Source: Anoxybacteroides tepidamans (GTDB lineage: Bacteria; Bacillota; Bacilli; Bacillales; Anoxybacillaceae). From it: a stretch of 42,734 bases of DNA. Below, in pieces: positions 17,400-25,855 of this stretch; position 1 is the first letter of the stretch; every line of letters starts with the position of its first letter. Under the pieces are notes generated by a model that saw only the letters and a program-made list of their open reading frames with translations, was not told the DNA's origin and ran no database searches. The position numbers and the translations under genes were made by a program. The stretch is taken from NCBI RefSeq assembly GCF_014201465.1, contig NZ_JACHEP010000001.1, forward strand, positions 1 through 42,734, read 5' to 3'.

Positions 17400-17434
17400 C
17401 GCATGATTATACAACAAAAATATGACGTGTCAAG
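17327..17434 (-). repeat. 108-bp repeat, copy 2 (partner at 1563-1670)
   Basis: See copy 1 for the alignment. This copy has the better promoter on the minus strand: TTGACA (17428-17433), 16 bp, TATAAT (17406-17411). It lies 57 bp beyond the terminator of the second Rpn remnant. The outer edges CTTGACCTGTCAT (17361) and ATGACGTGTCAAG (ends 17434) form an imperfect inverted repeat. Confidence 0.85.
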
Positions 17435-17490
17435 ACACATTTTCACACCATCATTGTAACGTCGCCGATTGCATAGTGGTAAAACAAAAA

Positions 17491-17517
17491 AATCCATAGC
17501 CCCTCCCGCTACGGATT
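17491..17517 (-). terminator. Terminator of Rpn remnant 2
   Basis: AATCCATAGC (17491-17500) pairs with GCTACGGATT (17508-17517), one mismatch; on the minus strand it is followed by seven Ts. It lies about 30 bases after the stop codon of the Rpn remnant. Confidence 0.75.
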
Positions 17518-17548
17518 TTCCCTTAGAATATTAGATTTGTATTCGCTT

Positions 17549-17993
17549 CTATTCTAAAACATAAAAAAACAAACTGCCGACGATCCGAGATTGGAAGCCG
17601 ACGACAGTTGTGAAATGGCGAACAAACTCTTTATTCCTCAGCATTTGCTGCATTTCTTCTTCCGCAAGGTCTGTGACGTTCGCAATATCTTTTACACTCA
17701 TTCCTTTTCTCGCCATCGTTTGGACAAGATGCTTCATCCCCTGTCTCATTCCTTGTTTGCTCCCTTCTTCTCTTCCCTTTTCCAACGCTTTTTGTTCATA
17801 CGAAATAATCAGTTCCAGCACTTGTTCTTTTTCTTTCGTCTCCATTTCATTCACCTCGCTTCGCAGTCGTTGTTCTTCTTCATCCGATAGCTTCACATAT
17901 GTTTCAAAAAAGCCAAACAGTAATCGTTTTTTCGCTTCGTCTAATTCCATCCGTACAAGCATGCGTAAAAATTGTTTTTGCGATTGGGTTCCT
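17549..17993 (-). pseudogene. Rpn-family nuclease/transposase, C-terminal fragment
   Basis: The minus-strand reading FLRMLVRMELDEAKKRLLFG, then FFETYVKLSDEEEQRL, then EKGREEGSKQGMRQGMKHLV and RKGMSVKDIANVTDLAEEEM, is the C-terminal half of an Rpn/PD-(D/E)XK transposase-like protein, including the usual charged GREEG..G.. repeat and the small helical tail. The nuclease domain is absent. Upstream of about 17993 the frame runs into a hairpin and the opposite strand of an IS110 fragment, so the open frame reaching 18400 is a chimera. The tail ends in VVGFQSRIVGSLFFYVLE. It is a dead fragment. Confidence 0.82.
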
Positions 17994-18028
17994 CCCCCAC
18001 TTACTCCCTTTGGTCGTTGAAGTGGGGG
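17994..18028. repeat. Hairpin at the Rpn/IS110 junction
   Basis: CCCCCACTT (17994-18002) and AAGTGGGGG (18020-18028) are perfect 9-bp arms around 17 nt. It lies exactly where the Rpn fragment stops and the IS110 fragment begins. GC-rich hairpins of this kind are found at the right ends of IS200/IS605-type elements, so it may be a leftover end; no tnpA or tnpB sequence is present. Confidence 0.5.
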
Positions 18029-18039
18029 TCTCCTCGCCA

Positions 18040-18460
18040 AGGATGATGAACGTTGTTGTGGAATAGACGTGCATAAAAAATCGATTACTGCTTGTACCAT
18101 CACCCTTGAAGGAAAAGCAATTCGAACATTCGGTACCATGACCGATGAATTGCTGGAGTTTGTGAACTGGTTGAAAGAAATAGGTGTGACGCACGTGGCG
18201 ATGGAATCGGCAAATGTGTACTGGAAACCGTTGTACAATTTGCTTGAACTGGAACAAATCGAAACGCTTGTCGTCAAAGCCCAGCACATTAAAGCGGTTT
18301 CTGGACGGGACGGAAGACGGATATGAAGGATGCCAAGTGAATCGCCAACTTGCTTCGGCATGGATTGTTGAAAGGAAGTTATATTCCTGACCGAGCACAA
18401 CGAGAACTGCGAGAATTAGTTCGATATCGACGCAGTTTGGTCCGAAGAAAGAGTACACGA
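18040..18460 (+). pseudogene. IS110-family transposase, N-terminal fragment
   Basis: The plus strand reads CGIDVHKKSITACTITLEGK and MTDELLEFVNWLKEIGVTHV then AMESANVYWKPLYNL, the DEDD (RuvC-like) domain of IS110 transposases with the Asp (GIDVHK) and Glu (AMESA) in place. After VVKAQHIKAVSGR a small insertion shifts the frame; homology resumes as GRKTDMKDAK with a TGA where Trp is expected, then IANLLRHGLLKGSYIPDRAQ. It ends near RRSLVRRKSTRFWG without the C-terminal Tnp20 domain. It is therefore frameshifted, stop-interrupted and truncated. Confidence 0.85.
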
Positions 18461-18502
18461 TTTTGGGGCGTGATAGGCACGTATCTTAGCGCCTTTCCGT
18501 TG

Positions 18503-18511
18503 TGATATAAT
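18503..18511 (+). promoter_or_regulatory. Extended -10 promoter of the Uma2-type gene
   Basis: TGATATAAT gives a perfect TATAAT (18506-18511) with the upstream TG of extended -10 promoters; no clear -35 box is present. It lies 22 bases before the GTG at 18534, after the IS110 fragment. Confidence 0.5.
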
Positions 18512-18533
18512 ATAAAAAAAGGCAAAAAAGGAT

Positions 18534-19112
18534 GTGGAAGAGATGCAAAAAGAACAACATGATCGTCTGTATTCATATAAAGATATCCAACATTGGGAAG
18601 GGAATTGGGAGCTGATTGACGGCGTTCCTTACTTGCTTGCGTCCCCGTCGTATGATCATCAATATGTCGTTGGCGAGCTGCATCTCGCCTTAGCTCCTTA
18701 CTTCAAAGCATGCGGATGCCGAGTCATCTTGTCTCCATTTGACGTTCAATTCGATACAGACCGCGATGAAGAGGAGGCGCAAACGGTTGTACAGCCGGAC
18801 TTATTCGTTGTTTGTGACTCGAATCGAATTACGAAAAATCGGGTAAAGGGCGCGCCTGACATAGTTATCGAGGTGTTGTCGGCCAGCACGGGAATTAGAG
18901 ACCGAAATCACAAGTATCATTTGTATGAAGCAAATGGGGTGAAAGAGTACTGGATGGTGGACCCAAGCAATCGGACGATTGAAGTGATCGGCTTGGAAGA
19001 GGGGCGTTTTCAAAAACGGGCGGTATTCGGTCCTAAGGATGTGTTAACGTCTTTTTTGTATCCGGATTTAGCAATTCCGCTTGACTCGATCTTGAATGTT
19101 GAAGTGAAATAA
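18534..19112 (+). CDS. Uma2-family (DUF820) putative endonuclease
   Basis: A 192-residue protein of the Uma2/DUF820 group, which has a PD-(D/E)XK restriction-like fold. The motifs are ELIDGVPYLLASPS near the N-terminus, VVQPDLFVVCD (catalytic Asp), DIVIEVLSAST (Glu) and DRNHKYHLYEANGVKEYWMV (Lys/Tyr region). Length matches the family. Two starts are possible: GTG at 18534, or ATG at 18543, which has AAAAAAGGAT about 10 bases upstream and is as likely. It is a single gene with its own promoter inside a zone of dead mobile elements and seems intact. Family members are plentiful in some genomes; their true substrate is mostly unknown. Confidence 0.85.
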   Translation: MEEMQKEQHDRLYSYKDIQHWEGNWELIDGVPYLLASPSYDHQYVVGELHLALAPYFKACGCRVILSPFDVQFDTDRDEEEAQTVVQPDLFVVCDSNRITKNRVKGAPDIVIEVLSASTGIRDRNHKYHLYEANGVKEYWMVDPSNRTIEVIGLEEGRFQKRAVFGPKDVLTSFLYPDLAIPLDSILNVEVK

Positions 19113-19224
19113 TGGCAAATGTTTACTGGGGTACTCAAACATTTGGTGAAATTGGAATGAATATGTAAAAAAATAGAAAATTTTTCGCCAGCTTCTTTTT
19201 TACTCATCAAATAAACGTTTTATT
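19113..19224. other. Intergenic after the Uma2-type gene
   Basis: No gene or clear terminator is seen here. Confidence 0.3.
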
Positions 19225-19586
19225 TCATTGATACAATCTTCTATCTAGGGGATAAATGCCGATTTTATCAATAAAGATCCCTTTGTACGGAATCATTTTT
19301 GTTTTCACGCTAAATTTCGCCAGTTTTCGTGCATATGCTTCAACTTCCAATCGCAAATAATCGAACTCCGCATCCGTCATCGCGCGAACAGTGGCAAGAT
19401 TCCCGCCGGCACTATTGCCAGCAACGGCAATTTGATCAGCGCAAATGCCATACTTCTCTGCATAGCGATAGAAAACAATCTGTAAGGCCGATTGCAATCT
19501 CGGCAATGCTCATCCCTTTTTCAATCATTTCCCGCTCTTTTTGTTTCATGCCTCCTTTCAGTCCCTCTTCTCGTCCTTGCCATCAT
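19225..19586 (-). pseudogene. Mosaic of Rpn tail, alpha/beta-hydrolase and unknown fragments
   Basis: Read on the minus strand from 19586: GREEGLKGGMKQKEREMIEK then GMSIAEIA is an Rpn C-terminal tail. Near 19500 it gives way, in another frame, to QIVFYRYAEKYGICADQIAV then AGNSAGGNLATV, the nucleophile-elbow region (G-x-S-x-G) of an alpha/beta-hydrolase/esterase. After about 35 residues this passes into MTDAEFDYLRLEVEAYARKL and KTKMIPYKGIFIDKIGIYPL, which I do not recognise. No piece is a complete domain. The open frame 19225-19506 is thus an accident of joining, not a real gene. The repeat at 19587 lies at its upstream edge. Confidence 0.65.
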
Positions 19587-19667
19587 GAGGAGCGCACATA
19601 CAAAAACAGAGAGCCATGCTATGACTCTCTGTTTCTACAAATCTCGACAATCCTCGGGGCGTGACAG
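19587..19667 (-). repeat. 81-bp repeat with terminator, copy B (partner at 2316)
   Basis: It is nearly identical to 2316-2397. Its outer edge (CTGTCACGCCCC on the minus strand) lies inside the sirtuin reading frame and supplies that protein's last 10 residues and stop. The stem ACAGAGAG (19606-19613) / CTCTCTGT (19625-19632), with a T-run on the minus-strand side, acts as the sirtuin terminator. Confidence 0.88.
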
Positions 19668-20414
19668 GCACCACGAAATATATGAACGCAATTTTGCCAC
19701 CGTGTCCCCGATCCCGCCGTGAATGACTAGTTCAAATGCGTGATCCATCCTTGTTGGTGTTTTATTAATGATGGCTTTGTACGTAGAAGGGGATTCAGCA
19801 GCAACGTAAAGCGGAATTTGGTTGACGGGTGTTACTTCAAGGCTTGTGCCCATCGCCAGCAAAAGCTCGCTTTTCGCTGCTGCGGCGAACGCCTCATCGA
19901 TTCTTGGCACTACGCCGCCAAACAGAACGACATCCGGCTTAAGGATTTCGCCGCATGTTCCCCGTTTGCAAGACGGGACATCTTTGGAATTAATAAACGC
20001 CAAGTCATACTTTGCGCCACATGCGGGACATGTTGCTGTCTGCAAGGTGCCGTGCAATTCAATGACGTTCGTGCTCCCTGCTTTCTTATGTAATCCGTCA
20101 ATATTTTGCGTTAAAATTGTCACCTGCTTTCCCATTTCTTCTAATTGGCGAAGAAACAAATGACCTGCATTTGGTGCAAACTTTCCCATCAGTTTTAACG
20201 AAAACATCCGCTTAAAACGCTGCCAAAAATCAACTGGATTTTTGGCAAAGTAGTATTCAGACAAATAGTATTCGACATCTTCTTCTTGCGCATAAATCCC
20301 ATTTTCGCTGCGAAAATCAGGAATGCCCGATTCCGTGCTCATTCCTGCCCCCGTCAACACTGCAATCATATTTGCACGAGCGATTCGCACTGCCAACTCT
20401 TTCGTAACGTCCAT
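19635..20414 (-). CDS. cobB: NAD-dependent protein deacylase (sirtuin), C-terminus replaced
   Basis: A 259-residue sirtuin. GAGMSTESGIPDFRS (22-36) binds NAD+, TQNIDGLH and ELHGT hold the catalytic Asn/Asp and His, and CPAC...CKRGTC is the zinc site; GTSLEV and the C-terminal NKTPT region complete the fold. It removes acyl groups from lysines and may tune central metabolism, for instance acetyl-CoA synthetase or the neighbouring odh enzymes (inferred). GGAGGAG precedes the ATG. Native sequence ends about HGGIGDTVAKLRSYIS; the last 10 residues (LSRPEDCRDL) come from the inserted 19587-19667 repeat. Only a few native residues seem lost, so activity probably remains. It starts just 36 bp after the odhB terminator. 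Confidence 0.9.
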   Translation of the reverse strand: MDVTKELAVRIARANMIAVLTGAGMSTESGIPDFRSENGIYAQEEDVEYYLSEYYFAKNPVDFWQRFKRMFSLKLMGKFAPNAGHLFLRQLEEMGKQVTILTQNIDGLHKKAGSTNVIELHGTLQTATCPACGAKYDLAFINSKDVPSCKRGTCGEILKPDVVLFGGVVPRIDEAFAAAAKSELLLAMGTSLEVTPVNQIPLYVAAESPSTYKAIINKTPTRMDHAFELVIHGGIGDTVAKLRSYISWCLSRPEDCRDL

Positions 20415-20450
20415 CTTCTCCTCCTACCAAGTATTTTATGTGTAAATAAA

Positions 20451-20477
20451 AATCATGAGGGAACTCCCCTCATGATT
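20451..20477 (-). terminator. Terminator of odhAB
   Basis: AATCATGAGGG (20451-20461) and CCCTCATGATT (20467-20477) form an 11-bp perfect stem with a 5-nt loop; on the minus strand ATTTTTATTT follows. The odhB stop codon (20470-20472) lies inside the hairpin. Confidence 0.88.
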
Positions 20478-21702
20478 CTAACAATAACTGCTCCGGATCT
20501 TCAAGAAGCTCTTTTACTTTCACTAAAAAGCCGACCGCTTCTTTGCCGTCGATAATGCGGTGGTCGTAGGATAGCGCCACATACATCATCGGGCGGTTTT
20601 CCATGCGCTCTTCGTCGATGGCGACAGGGCGAAGTTGGATTTTATGCATGCCTAAAATGCCGACTTGCGGCCCGTTTAAAATAGGCGTCGACAGTAACGA
20701 ACCAAACACGCCGCCGTTAGTAATCGTAAATGTGCCTCCTTGCAGATCTTTTAAGCTTAATTTATTTTCACGCGCTTTTGTTGCTAAATGTAAAATCTCC
20801 CGCTCAATCTCAGCAAAATTTTTCTTGTCCGCGTCGCGTACGACAGGAACGACTAGCCCTTCGTCTGTCGATACGGCTACCCCGATATCATAGTATTTTT
20901 TCACGATAATTTCATCGCCTTGAATTTCGGCATTTAGCAGCGGATATTTTTTTAATGCTGCGACGACGGCTTTCGTGAAGAACGACATAAAGCCAAGCCG
21001 CACATCATGTTCTTGATAAAACGCATCTTTGCGACGATTGCGCAAGTTGATAATGGCCGTCATGTCAATCTCGTTAAATGTTGTCAGCATCGCTGCGGTG
21101 TGTTGAACTTCCACCAACCGTTTCGCAATCGTTTGGCGGCGTCGGGACATGCGGATTCGCTCGACTGGCTTTTCTAGCTCAAATGCGTTCGGCATCGCCG
21201 GTTTGGCTGCTTCTAGTGCAGGTGACGATGGAACTGGCTGATTCGAGTACGCTTCTACATCATGTTTACGGATGCGGCCTAGCGGATCAACCGGCGTTAC
21301 TTTGGATAAATCAATGCCTTTTTCACGGGCCAGCTTTCTTGCTGCTGGTGAAGCGATCGGTCGTTGCGTTGGTTTTGCGGCAGGTTCTTCCTTGACCGGC
21401 TCTTCTTTTGCAGCGGTCGGTTGGCCCTGTTGCGGCGTTTCTTCTGCTTGTGGAGCGTTTGTTTCCGCTCCTTCTGATACAATGGCGATTGTATCCCCTA
21501 CACGGACGGTATCTCCTTCATGAAATAACAATTGAGCAATAATCCCTGACGCTTCCGCCATTAATTCTACATTCACCTTATCGGTTTCTAACTCTACAAT
21601 CGGCTCCCCTTTATGGATAAAATCTCCCGGTTGTTTAAGCCATCGGGAAATCGTTCCTTCCGTAATCGATTCTGCTAATTCCGGTACTTTAATTTCTGCC
21701 AC
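20470..21702 (-). CDS. odhB: Dihydrolipoyllysine-residue succinyltransferase (E2 of 2-oxoglutarate dehydrogenase)
   Basis: The E2 core enzyme transfers succinyl from lipoyl-lysine to CoA in the TCA cycle. It has an N-terminal lipoyl domain with [11 protein letters not shown] (lipoylated Lys), a linker rich in Ala, Pro, Glu and Gln, a peripheral subunit-binding domain ([20 protein letters not shown]) and a catalytic domain ending [11 protein letters not shown] with the HxxxDG active site. GTG at 21702 is the likely start: it gives [16 protein letters not shown], the usual N-terminus, and AAAGGAG lies 8 bases upstream; the ATG at 21723 would put that site inside the gene. The protein is 410 residues. 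It follows odhA by 23 bp and is co-transcribed. Confidence 0.95.
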   Translation of the reverse strand: MAEIKVPELAESITEGTISRWLKQPGDFIHKGEPIVELETDKVNVELMAEASGIIAQLLFHEGDTVRVGDTIAIVSEGAETNAPQAEETPQQGQPTAAKEEPVKEEPAAKPTQRPIASPAARKLAREKGIDLSKVTPVDPLGRIRKHDVEAYSNQPVPSSPALEAAKPAMPNAFELEKPVERIRMSRRRQTIAKRLVEVQHTAAMLTTFNEIDMTAIINLRNRRKDAFYQEHDVRLGFMSFFTKAVVAALKKYPLLNAEIQGDEIIVKKYYDIGVAVSTDEGLVVPVVRDADKKNFAEIEREILHLATKARENKLSLKDLQGGTFTITNGGVFGSLLSTPILNGPQVGILGMHKIQLRPVAIDEERMENRPMMYVALSYDHRIIDGKEAVGFLVKVKELLEDPEQLLLES

Positions 21703-21725
21703 TGTTCTATCTCCTTTCGCCATTT

Positions 21726-24569
21726 TTATAGTTGCGAGCGCGTGAAGGCTTGGTTTATAATGCGCGCTTGTTCTTTTTTATGAACAATTGGGTCGCCTTC
21801 TGCCGTGCTGGACCGTCTTCTGCGTCCGACATAAGCAACTTGGACTCCCGCAGGGGCTAATGTAAGCAAGCGAGGTTCGACAAAGTTCCAAGCTCCCATA
21901 TTTTTCGGTTCTTCTTGTACCCACACCATTTCTTTTAAATTCGGGAACTGTTTCATGTAACGGGCAATTTCTTCCATTGGGAACGGATACAACTCCTCTA
22001 CCCGTAAAATATGGAACCAGTCTTTATCTTGTATTTCTTCTAATTTTTCCGCTAAATCAATTGCGATTTTACCCGAACATAGGATTAGCCGTTCGACTTT
22101 TTCTGGAGCATGTCCTAATCCTGGTTGTGGCAACACTGGTTGGAAACTTCCCTCGCTCAAATCCGCTGCTTTTGACACAACTAACGGATGACGCAATAAG
22201 CTTTTCGGCGACATAATGATCAGCGGCCGCACTTCTTCTTTTTGTAAAATCAACGCTTGACGGCGCAAAATATGGAAGTATTGTGATGATTTTGTCATAT
22301 TCGCGACAGTCCAGTTATTTTCAGCCGCTAATGTCAAAAACCGTTCCAAACGGGCGCTTGAATGCTCAGGTCCTTGTCCTTCGTATCCGTGCGGAAGCAA
22401 CATCACAAGACCAGATTTTTGTCCCCATTTCGCTCTTCCTGATGAGATAAACTGGTCAATAATGACTTGGGCAGAGTTCGCAAAATCGCCGAATTGCGCT
22501 TCCCATAGCACTAATGTTTCAGGAGCAAAGACATTATATCCGTATTCAAACCCAAGCACACTCGTCTCAGACAGCGGGCTATTATGAATCGCAAAAGATG
22601 CTTTGCTGCTTGATAAATGATGTAGCGGCGAAAAGATTTTTCCTGTTTTTTCATCATGTAAAACAAGGTGACGTTGGGCGAACGTTCCTCTCTCCGAATC
22701 TTGCCCTGTCAGCCGGATCGGAATGCCATCTTGCAGAATCGTGGCAAAGGCTAACGCTTCCGCATGGGCCCAATCGATCTTGTTCTCTTGAAAAGCGGTA
22801 ATGCGCCGCTGCAAAATTCGTTCCAACTTATTAAATACGTGAAAATTCTCTGGCCATTGTACAAGTTCATGATTTACTCGTTCAAGCACATGAACAGGCA
22901 CCGTTGTATCGATGTTTGAAATCCCTTTTTCCGCTACTTCCGGCGGATTCATTTCGTAATCGAGTTCTTCTTGGACATTCGCTACTTTCTCATAAGCTGC
23001 TTGCAGTCTCTTCTCTATTTCTTCTGTAAAGCGATCCACCTCGTCCGTTGATCGAATGATCCCTTGCTGTTTAAGACGGTTCTTATAAAGATTGCGAACA
23101 GTCGGATGTTTACGAATGGTTTGATACATTAATGGATTCGTCGCAGCAGGTTCATCCATTTCATTATGACCGTGACGGCGATATCCAATTAAATCGATTA
23201 AAAAGTCTTTCTTAAACGTTTGCCGGTAAATCACAGCAAAATGAGCTGCTGCAAGCACCGCTTCCGGGTCATCGGCATTCACATGAACAATCGGAATTTC
23301 GAATCCTTTCGCTAAATCGCTCGCATATTTCGTGGAACGAGAATCTTCACTTTCTGTCGTAAATCCGATCATATTGTTGGCGATGATATGGATCGTACCG
23401 CCTGTTTGATAGCCTTTTAACCGGCTTAAGTTTAACGTTTCCGCCACGACTCCTTGTCCTGGAAACGCCGCATCGCCATGAATTAAAATCGCGAGCGATT
23501 GATTTTCATCTTGTTTAGGGAAGCCGGGTGCGCTACGGGTTTCTTGAGCAGCACGCGTATAACCGACCACAACAGGATTGACAAATTCTAAATGGCTTGG
23601 GTTGTTAGCTAATGTAATAACCGCGCGAACGGTATTCTCCTTCTTGATTTTTCGGTCCAACCCTAAATGATATTTGACGTCGCCCGTCCATCCGTACGTA
23701 ATTCCGATCGATCCTTCAGATGGAATTAAATCTTTATTCGGCGCATGTTGGAATTCTGCGAAAATCATTTCATAAGGTTTGCCTAATACGTGTGCCAGCA
23801 CATTTAGCCGTCCGCGATGAGCCATTCCAATGTTAATCGTTTTTGTCCCTGCTTGTACAGATTCTGAAATAATCTCATCAAGCAATGGTACTAGCGTATC
23901 AACCCCTTCAATTGAAAAACGTTTTTGACCGACGAATGTCCGGTGCAAAAATTGTTCAAACACTTCCACTTCCGTGAGCCGTTTTAACAGTTCCATTTTC
24001 TTCGCATTCGAGATCGAAGGGATATAGCTGCCTGACTCGACCATTTGTAATAGCCAATTTTTTTCCTCAATATTTTGAACATGTCCAAATTCAAACGCTA
24101 GTTTCGATGTATAAACCGTTTTTAAATATTGAATCGCTTCAAGCCCATTTTGCATATGGCTAGGCAAATACGCACTAATAATCGAAGCAGGAATCGATTT
24201 TAAATCTTCTTCCGTTAGCCCGAACTGTTGAAGATCAAGATGGTTCGAATCTTTTTCAGACGTTTCCAACGGATTGATTTGAGCATCTAAATGCCCGAAA
24301 GTACGGATATAATCAGCCAGTTTGATTGCCTGAACATATTTTTCTAATAAGTTCGCACGTACATTAGTGTGCTGCGCAAAATATTTCTGATCAACAGCAT
24401 CGTTCACATCCTGTATTTCAGGCGGTCCCCAGCGGTCAAACAAGTCTTTCAACTCTGGATCAACCTGACTTGGATCTTGTAAATACCGCTCGTACATTTC
24501 CATGACGTATCCAAGATTTGGACCGTGAAACTTTTCCCATGGATTTCTGAAACTTTCATTCGTGTTCAT
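21726..24569 (-). CDS. odhA: 2-oxoglutarate dehydrogenase E1 component
   Basis: The thiamine-diphosphate-dependent E1 enzyme decarboxylates 2-oxoglutarate and passes succinyl to OdhB. Recognisable parts include [54 protein letters not shown] and [20 protein letters not shown], all typical of OdhA/SucA. The start at 24569 ([20 protein letters not shown]) has GGAGGG nine bases upstream and gives 947 residues, the Bacillus length; the longer frame to 24656 has no ribosome site. It is the first gene of odhAB; E3 is not in the window. The 238 bp upstream are shared with the divergent SDR gene. Confidence 0.96.
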   Translation of the reverse strand: MNTNESFRNPWEKFHGPNLGYVMEMYERYLQDPSQVDPELKDLFDRWGPPEIQDVNDAVDQKYFAQHTNVRANLLEKYVQAIKLADYIRTFGHLDAQINPLETSEKDSNHLDLQQFGLTEEDLKSIPASIISAYLPSHMQNGLEAIQYLKTVYTSKLAFEFGHVQNIEEKNWLLQMVESGSYIPSISNAKKMELLKRLTEVEVFEQFLHRTFVGQKRFSIEGVDTLVPLLDEIISESVQAGTKTINIGMAHRGRLNVLAHVLGKPYEMIFAEFQHAPNKDLIPSEGSIGITYGWTGDVKYHLGLDRKIKKENTVRAVITLANNPSHLEFVNPVVVGYTRAAQETRSAPGFPKQDENQSLAILIHGDAAFPGQGVVAETLNLSRLKGYQTGGTIHIIANNMIGFTTESEDSRSTKYASDLAKGFEIPIVHVNADDPEAVLAAAHFAVIYRQTFKKDFLIDLIGYRRHGHNEMDEPAATNPLMYQTIRKHPTVRNLYKNRLKQQGIIRSTDEVDRFTEEIEKRLQAAYEKVANVQEELDYEMNPPEVAEKGISNIDTTVPVHVLERVNHELVQWPENFHVFNKLERILQRRITAFQENKIDWAHAEALAFATILQDGIPIRLTGQDSERGTFAQRHLVLHDEKTGKIFSPLHHLSSSKASFAIHNSPLSETSVLGFEYGYNVFAPETLVLWEAQFGDFANSAQVIIDQFISSGRAKWGQKSGLVMLLPHGYEGQGPEHSSARLERFLTLAAENNWTVANMTKSSQYFHILRRQALILQKEEVRPLIIMSPKSLLRHPLVVSKAADLSEGSFQPVLPQPGLGHAPEKVERLILCSGKIAIDLAEKLEEIQDKDWFHILRVEELYPFPMEEIARYMKQFPNLKEMVWVQEEPKNMGAWNFVEPRLLTLAPAGVQVAYVGRRRRSSTAEGDPIVHKKEQARIINQAFTRSQL

Positions 24570-24897
24570 GTTTGAATACCCTCCAAAGCAAATAAATCGC
24601 TTTACACGATAAATGCCGTTTTTTATCAGTTCCCATATGAAAAGAGTATTACACAATAAGGGATTGGTTATGATTTCAAAAAACGGTGGATTTTATTTTA
24701 CAACATATTCATAGTGATAAACCGATTGCATTTCCATTTTACTACTGTTTCGATGAAAATCCAAATAACTTGATTTTTGTTATTTTTCTTACTTTTCAGT
24801 ACAAAAAGTTGAGCACACGCAAATTATCGTTACATGTGAGAAGATTATTTTGATACAATCTTTGTAGATCTCAAAGAAAAATAAGGAGGAGTTTTTG
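24570..24897. promoter_or_regulatory. Divergent promoter region odhA / SDR
   Basis: This region carries both upstream regions. On the plus strand TACAAT at 24852-24857 is a likely -10 for the SDR gene, with AAGGAGGA (24883-24890) as its ribosome site. No convincing -35/-10 pair for odhA stood out and I could not fit a CcpA cre site exactly (GTGTAAAGCGATT is close but off by one base). Confidence 0.4.
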
Positions 24898-25671
24898 ATG
24901 TTTTTGCCTTCATTTCGTTTAGACGGTAAGACCGCTATTGTAACCGGTGCGGGGAGAGGAATCGGAAAAGCCATTGCCATTGGATTTGCCGAGGCTGGCG
25001 CAGATGTCGCCATCTTGTCGCGGACAAAAGAAGATTTAGAACGGACTGCATTTGAAATCGAAAAATTCGGGAAAAAAGCGTATGTTATCCCTGCAGATGT
25101 AACGAACCGTGGAGCGGTACAAGAAGCGGTAACAGAAATAAAAAAACAGGCGGGACAAATCGACATTTTAGTCAATAATGCCGGAATGAATATTCGCACT
25201 CCTGCCCTAGAAGTAACAGATGCCGAATGGGAAACGATTATGAATACGAACTTGAAATCAGCGTTTATGATGTCACAAGAAGTTGGGGCAATCATAAAAG
25301 ATCAAGGAAGCGGTGGAAGAATCATTAACATTTCATCGGTCGCTGGGCATGTTGCGCTGCGTACAGGAGTCGTTTATGCGGCAACAAAAGCAGCATTAAT
25401 TCAAATGACTAAAGTATTGGCATTCGAGTGGGGCAAATTCGGAATTAATGTGAATTCCATCGGTCCTTGGTACTTTAAAACCCCACTAACAGAAAAATTG
25501 CTTCAGAATCAACAGTATGTGAACGATATTTTGGCTGTCACTCCTTTGAAGCGAATCGGCGAATTGCCTGAGCTTGTTGGTCCCGCTGTATTTTTAGCAT
25601 CGGATGCAGGGAGCTATGTAACCGGACAAACTTTATTTGTTGATGGCGGAATGACTATCCACGGATTTTAA
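24898..25671 (+). CDS. SDR-family oxidoreductase
   Basis: A 257-residue short-chain dehydrogenase. TGAGRGIG (16-23) binds the NAD(P) cofactor, NNAG (93-96) supports the fold, and the catalytic set is Ser 146/147 (INISS), Tyr160 and Lys164 (YAATK). The C-terminus FLASDAGSYVTGQTLFVDGG is classic. It resembles gluconate 5-dehydrogenase and FabG-like members; the substrate cannot be told. ATG at 24898 is preferred to the TTG three bases earlier because AAGGAGGA is then 7 bases away. It is monocistronic, with its own terminator. Confidence 0.9.
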   Translation: MFLPSFRLDGKTAIVTGAGRGIGKAIAIGFAEAGADVAILSRTKEDLERTAFEIEKFGKKAYVIPADVTNRGAVQEAVTEIKKQAGQIDILVNNAGMNIRTPALEVTDAEWETIMNTNLKSAFMMSQEVGAIIKDQGSGGRIINISSVAGHVALRTGVVYAATKAALIQMTKVLAFEWGKFGINVNSIGPWYFKTPLTEKLLQNQQYVNDILAVTPLKRIGELPELVGPAVFLASDAGSYVTGQTLFVDGGMTIHGF

Positions 25672-25694
25672 TCATACATAGGGAAACGTCCACA

Positions 25695-25729
25695 AAAAAG
25701 GCTGGAGCGTTGAAGTCTCTAGCCTTTTT
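25695..25729 (+). terminator. Terminator of the SDR gene
   Basis: AAAAAGGCT pairs with AGCCTTTTT (25695-25703 with 25721-25729), with a T-run included in the 3' arm. It lies about 25 bases after the SDR stop. Confidence 0.8.
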
Positions 25730-25855
25730 GCAGCTTATACAAAACGATAAATTTCTTCTTTCATGAAACATTCTTCTCATACCATTTTTTATCTAAAACG
25801 AAGCAAAATTTAGTACAATAAAACATATCAAAAAATGGAATAGGAGCGAAACGAA

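Noticed and set aside
17591-18020. Plus-strand readings of 99 and 136 residues rich in Phe, Ser and Cys
   Set aside because: They are the opposite strand of the Rpn fragment.
17904-18458. Minus-strand readings of 184-283 residues crossing the IS110 fragment
   Set aside because: They are the opposite strand of the IS110 fragment joined to the Rpn tail; only 17549-17993 is gene-derived.
19635-20414. Sirtuin as a defence NADase
   Set aside because: It has the four zinc cysteines and all deacylase motifs, and lies in a core metabolic context.
24597-24612. cre site in front of odhA
   Set aside because: GTGTAAAGCGATT has one base too many between TG and CG.
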